From the NCBI GenBank assembly GCA_024195585.1, contig SWBL01000329.1, positions 1 to 57,378 on the forward strand: 57,378 nt of DNA, in the 5' to 3' direction. Origin of the DNA: Aureobasidium sp. EXF-3400. Taxonomy: Eukaryota; Ascomycota; Dothideomycetes; Dothideales; Saccotheciaceae. A program made the position numbers and the translations under genes. Of the stretch, positions 55,252 through 57,378 are shown piece by piece. The stretch's first letter is position 1, and the number at the start of each line of letters is the position of its first letter. The notes under the pieces are model-generated. The model saw only the letters and a program-made list of their open reading frames with translations. It was not told where the DNA came from and did no database searches.

Positions 55252-57378
55252 TTATGCGCTGGCGACAGCGTTAGGTCCGTAATGTACTTGAGGGTTGGGC
55301 TCACCAGGAGCCATGAAGTTGGTCTTTGCGTTGCCTTGAGCCTTTGATGCTGAGCAGCGGGCCATGGTGGGCGAAGATCTTGAGATGGCGTTGGTGAAGA
55401 AGAAGTCGGCAATGGGCTTCTTAAGAGCGGTACCGGTAATCTTGGCGCCGTGGTTGGCCTCAACGAGCTGGACCTTGGAAAGAGCAGCAATCTCTTGCGA
55501 AGTGGGCTCAGCAACGTCGTAGGCGGAGAGAGCAGGTGAGATCTCGTTCATGCGGTCGCGGAGCATCTCAATGTCGTCATAGGGAAGGGTAACGTTAAGG
55601 GCCTCGGAGACGGCACGGAGAATCTTCCAGTCCTCACGGGCGGCACCGTAGACGCCAGTAGCGGCGCGAGCCATCTGTGTACGACCTTCAGTGTTGACGT
55701 AGGTTCCGCTCTTCTCGGTATAGGTGGCACCGGGCAGGATGACATCGGCAAGCTGAGCTCCCTTGTCACCGTGAGAGCCCTGGTAGATGACGAAAGCGTC
55801 CTTGGGAATGTCGGCGGCCTCGATCTCATCGGCACCTAGAAGCCAGACAATCTTGGGAGTGACCTGGGCAGTCTCAGGGTTGCTGACACCCCAGCCAATC
55901 TCGTAGGCACCAGTACGGGCGGCAGCACGCTGGAGAACGTTGTATCCGTTCCACTCCTTGGTGGCGAAGTTGGCCTTGTTCTCATCAATGAACTTACCAA
56001 CGGTCTCGAAGATGGCCTTGGCGTCAGAGTGTTCAGCAACAGCGCTACCAACAATGATCATGGGGCGCTCTGCGTTCTTCAGCTTCTCGGCGAAAGGTCC
56101 AGAAAGAGCAGACTTGAGGGCGTTGGCATCGGCACCGAGGTTCTCGTACTCGAAGGTGGACTCGAAGTCCTCACCAACAAGACCGATCTCGAGGTCGGAA
56201 CGGATCCACTGCTTACGAATGCGGGCGTTCAGGACAGCAGCCTCGTGGCGGGGGTTAGTTCCGACAAGAAGGATGGCATCAGCCTCTTCAACACCGATAA
56301 TCTTGGAGTTGAAAGTGAAGTTGGCGCGAACATCGATACCGTGGGCCAGAGGAGAGTCACCCTGAGGCTGGTCAAGGGCCAGGTTCTCGGATCCGAGACG
56401 GTTGGCGAGGTCCTTTGCGGCAACGAGCGACTCGGTGTCCATGGTGTGACCGGCGATAACCTTGAACTCGTCACCCTTGGGCTGGAGCTGCTTGAACTTC
56501 TCAGAGACCTCGACCAGAACATTCTCCCAAGTGGCGGGCTTGAAGGTGGAACCCTCACGGATGAGGGGAGTGGTAAGACGCTGTGTGCTGAGACCATCGC
56601 ACGAGAAACGGGATCTGTCGTCGATCCACTCCTCGTTGACGTCGTCGTTCAGACGGGGGATAACACGCATGACCTGGAGACCTCTGCTGTCGACACGGAT
56701 GTTAGAACCAAGGCCGTCCATGACATCAACAGTCTCGGTATGCTTGAGCTCCCAGGGACGAGCGCGGAAGGCGTAAGGCTTGGAGGTGAGAGCACCGACG
56801 GGGCAGAGGTCGATAACGTTTCCAGACATTTCGGTGTCGAGAGCGGTCTCGAGGTAGGTACCAATCTGCATGTCGTTGCCACGGCCAGTGGAACCAAGTT
56901 CGGGAGCACCAGCGACGTCGTTGGCGAAACGGATGCAACGAGTGCAGTGAATGCAGCGGTTCATGGAAGTCTGGAAGAAGCTAGTCAGCCAATGCCAGTC
57001 AGAGCATGAAGATGTGCATCTGAACACACCTTGACGAGAGGACCAATGTTCTTGTCCTCGACGGCACGCTTGCCACCAAGCTCGTGGAAACGACCACGGT
57101 CGGCACCATATCTCATGCTCTGGTCCTGGAGATCACACTCGCCACCTTGGTCGCAGATGGGGCAGTCCAGAGGGTGGTTGGCCAGCAGGAACTCCATGAC
57201 ACCCTCACGGGCCTTGTGGACGAGGGGAGAGTCGGTCTTGACGACCATACCAGGCTGGACGGGCCATGCGCACGAGGCAACGGGCTTGGGGGCGCGCTCG
57301 ACCTCGACGAGACACATACGACAGTTACCGGCGATCATGAGCTTCTCGTGGTAGCAGTAGCGGGGGACGGTGGAGCCG
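55252..57378 (-). CDS. nuo78: NADH:ubiquinone oxidoreductase 75-78 kDa subunit (partial, N-terminus off window)
   Basis: Iron-sulfur subunit of mitochondrial complex I, the homologue of mammalian NDUFS1. Two exons in the window (57378-57030, continuing beyond the edge, and 56970-55252), joined [12 protein letters not shown] across a 59-base intron. Iron-sulfur ligands are visible: CRMC of the 2Fe-2S domain, [17 protein letters not shown] for the His-containing 4Fe-4S cluster, and [10 protein letters not shown] plus the distal LCPVGAL for the next. The molybdopterin-oxidoreductase-like domain follows ([51 protein letters not shown]). The mitochondrial presequence and first ~90 residues lie past the right edge. 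Codon use is strongly GC-biased, as for highly expressed genes. Confidence 0.96.

Noticed and set aside
56029..57009. 326-codon plus-strand open frame
   Set aside because: Antisense of the strongly codon-biased complex I subunit; no similarity to a known family.

Overview
The window reads as nuclear DNA of a filamentous ascomycete (Pezizomycotina). Nearly every gene is broken by introns of about 50-70 bases with GT...AG ends and CTAAC/CTGAC-like branch sites. The families are typical fungal ones: Zn2Cys6 regulator, cAMP-receptor-like GPCR, allantoate-permease-type MFS carrier, FSH1 hydrolase, DUF3632, CBM18 and GH16 wall proteins. The first ~660 bases are a TA-saturated block almost without CA or TG dinucleotides, the usual mark of repeat-induced point mutation (RIP). 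All coordinates come from reading splice sites by eye. Where I say the phases close, the exon lengths were checked to sum to an open frame.

Layout. 1-0.9 kb: RIP-type relic. 1.2-3.4 kb: 12-exon dihydropyrimidinase. 4.2-7.3 kb: large FUSC-like membrane protein, followed by a convergent DUF3632 protein. 9.7-11.0 kb: seven-helix receptor. 11.7-22.3 kb: a block resembling a catabolic cluster, with an SDR oxidoreductase, a Zn2Cys6 regulator, a 3-carboxymuconate-cyclase-like beta-propeller with a one-base frameshift, a broken MmgE/PrpD gene, a dienelactone hydrolase, and a divergently transcribed MFS transporter. 24.2-27.7 kb: FSH1-type serine hydrolase and long-chain acyl-CoA ligase. 27.7-35.2 kb is gene-poor, holding a divergent glutathione-peroxidase-like protein and a small HbpS/GlcG-type protein.

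35.2-38.7 kb: a secreted precursor of four ~40-residue repeats separated by Lys-Lys-Arg sites, a TatD-type nuclease, and a secreted VPS62-family protein. 39.4-40.7 kb: two gene relics joined head to tail, an F-box gene and a 5'-truncated cysteine-synthase-like gene. 41.2-46.2 kb: two secreted wall-related proteins (CBM18 chitin-binding, GH16 glucanase with a long Ser-rich tail). 47.6-54 kb: F-box-like protein, a small membrane protein, and a sugar transporter without an obvious ATG. The right edge cuts the complex I 75-78 kDa subunit.

The best candidate for an undescribed system is the KKR-separated repeat precursor at 35182-35760, which looks like a kexin-processed source of several near-identical ~37-residue peptides. 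The 11.7-22.3 kb block is second: a regulator, ring-cleavage-type enzymes and a transporter that look like an aromatic or lactone catabolic cluster in partial decay, with a candidate Zn2Cys6 site in the shared DLH/MFS promoter.
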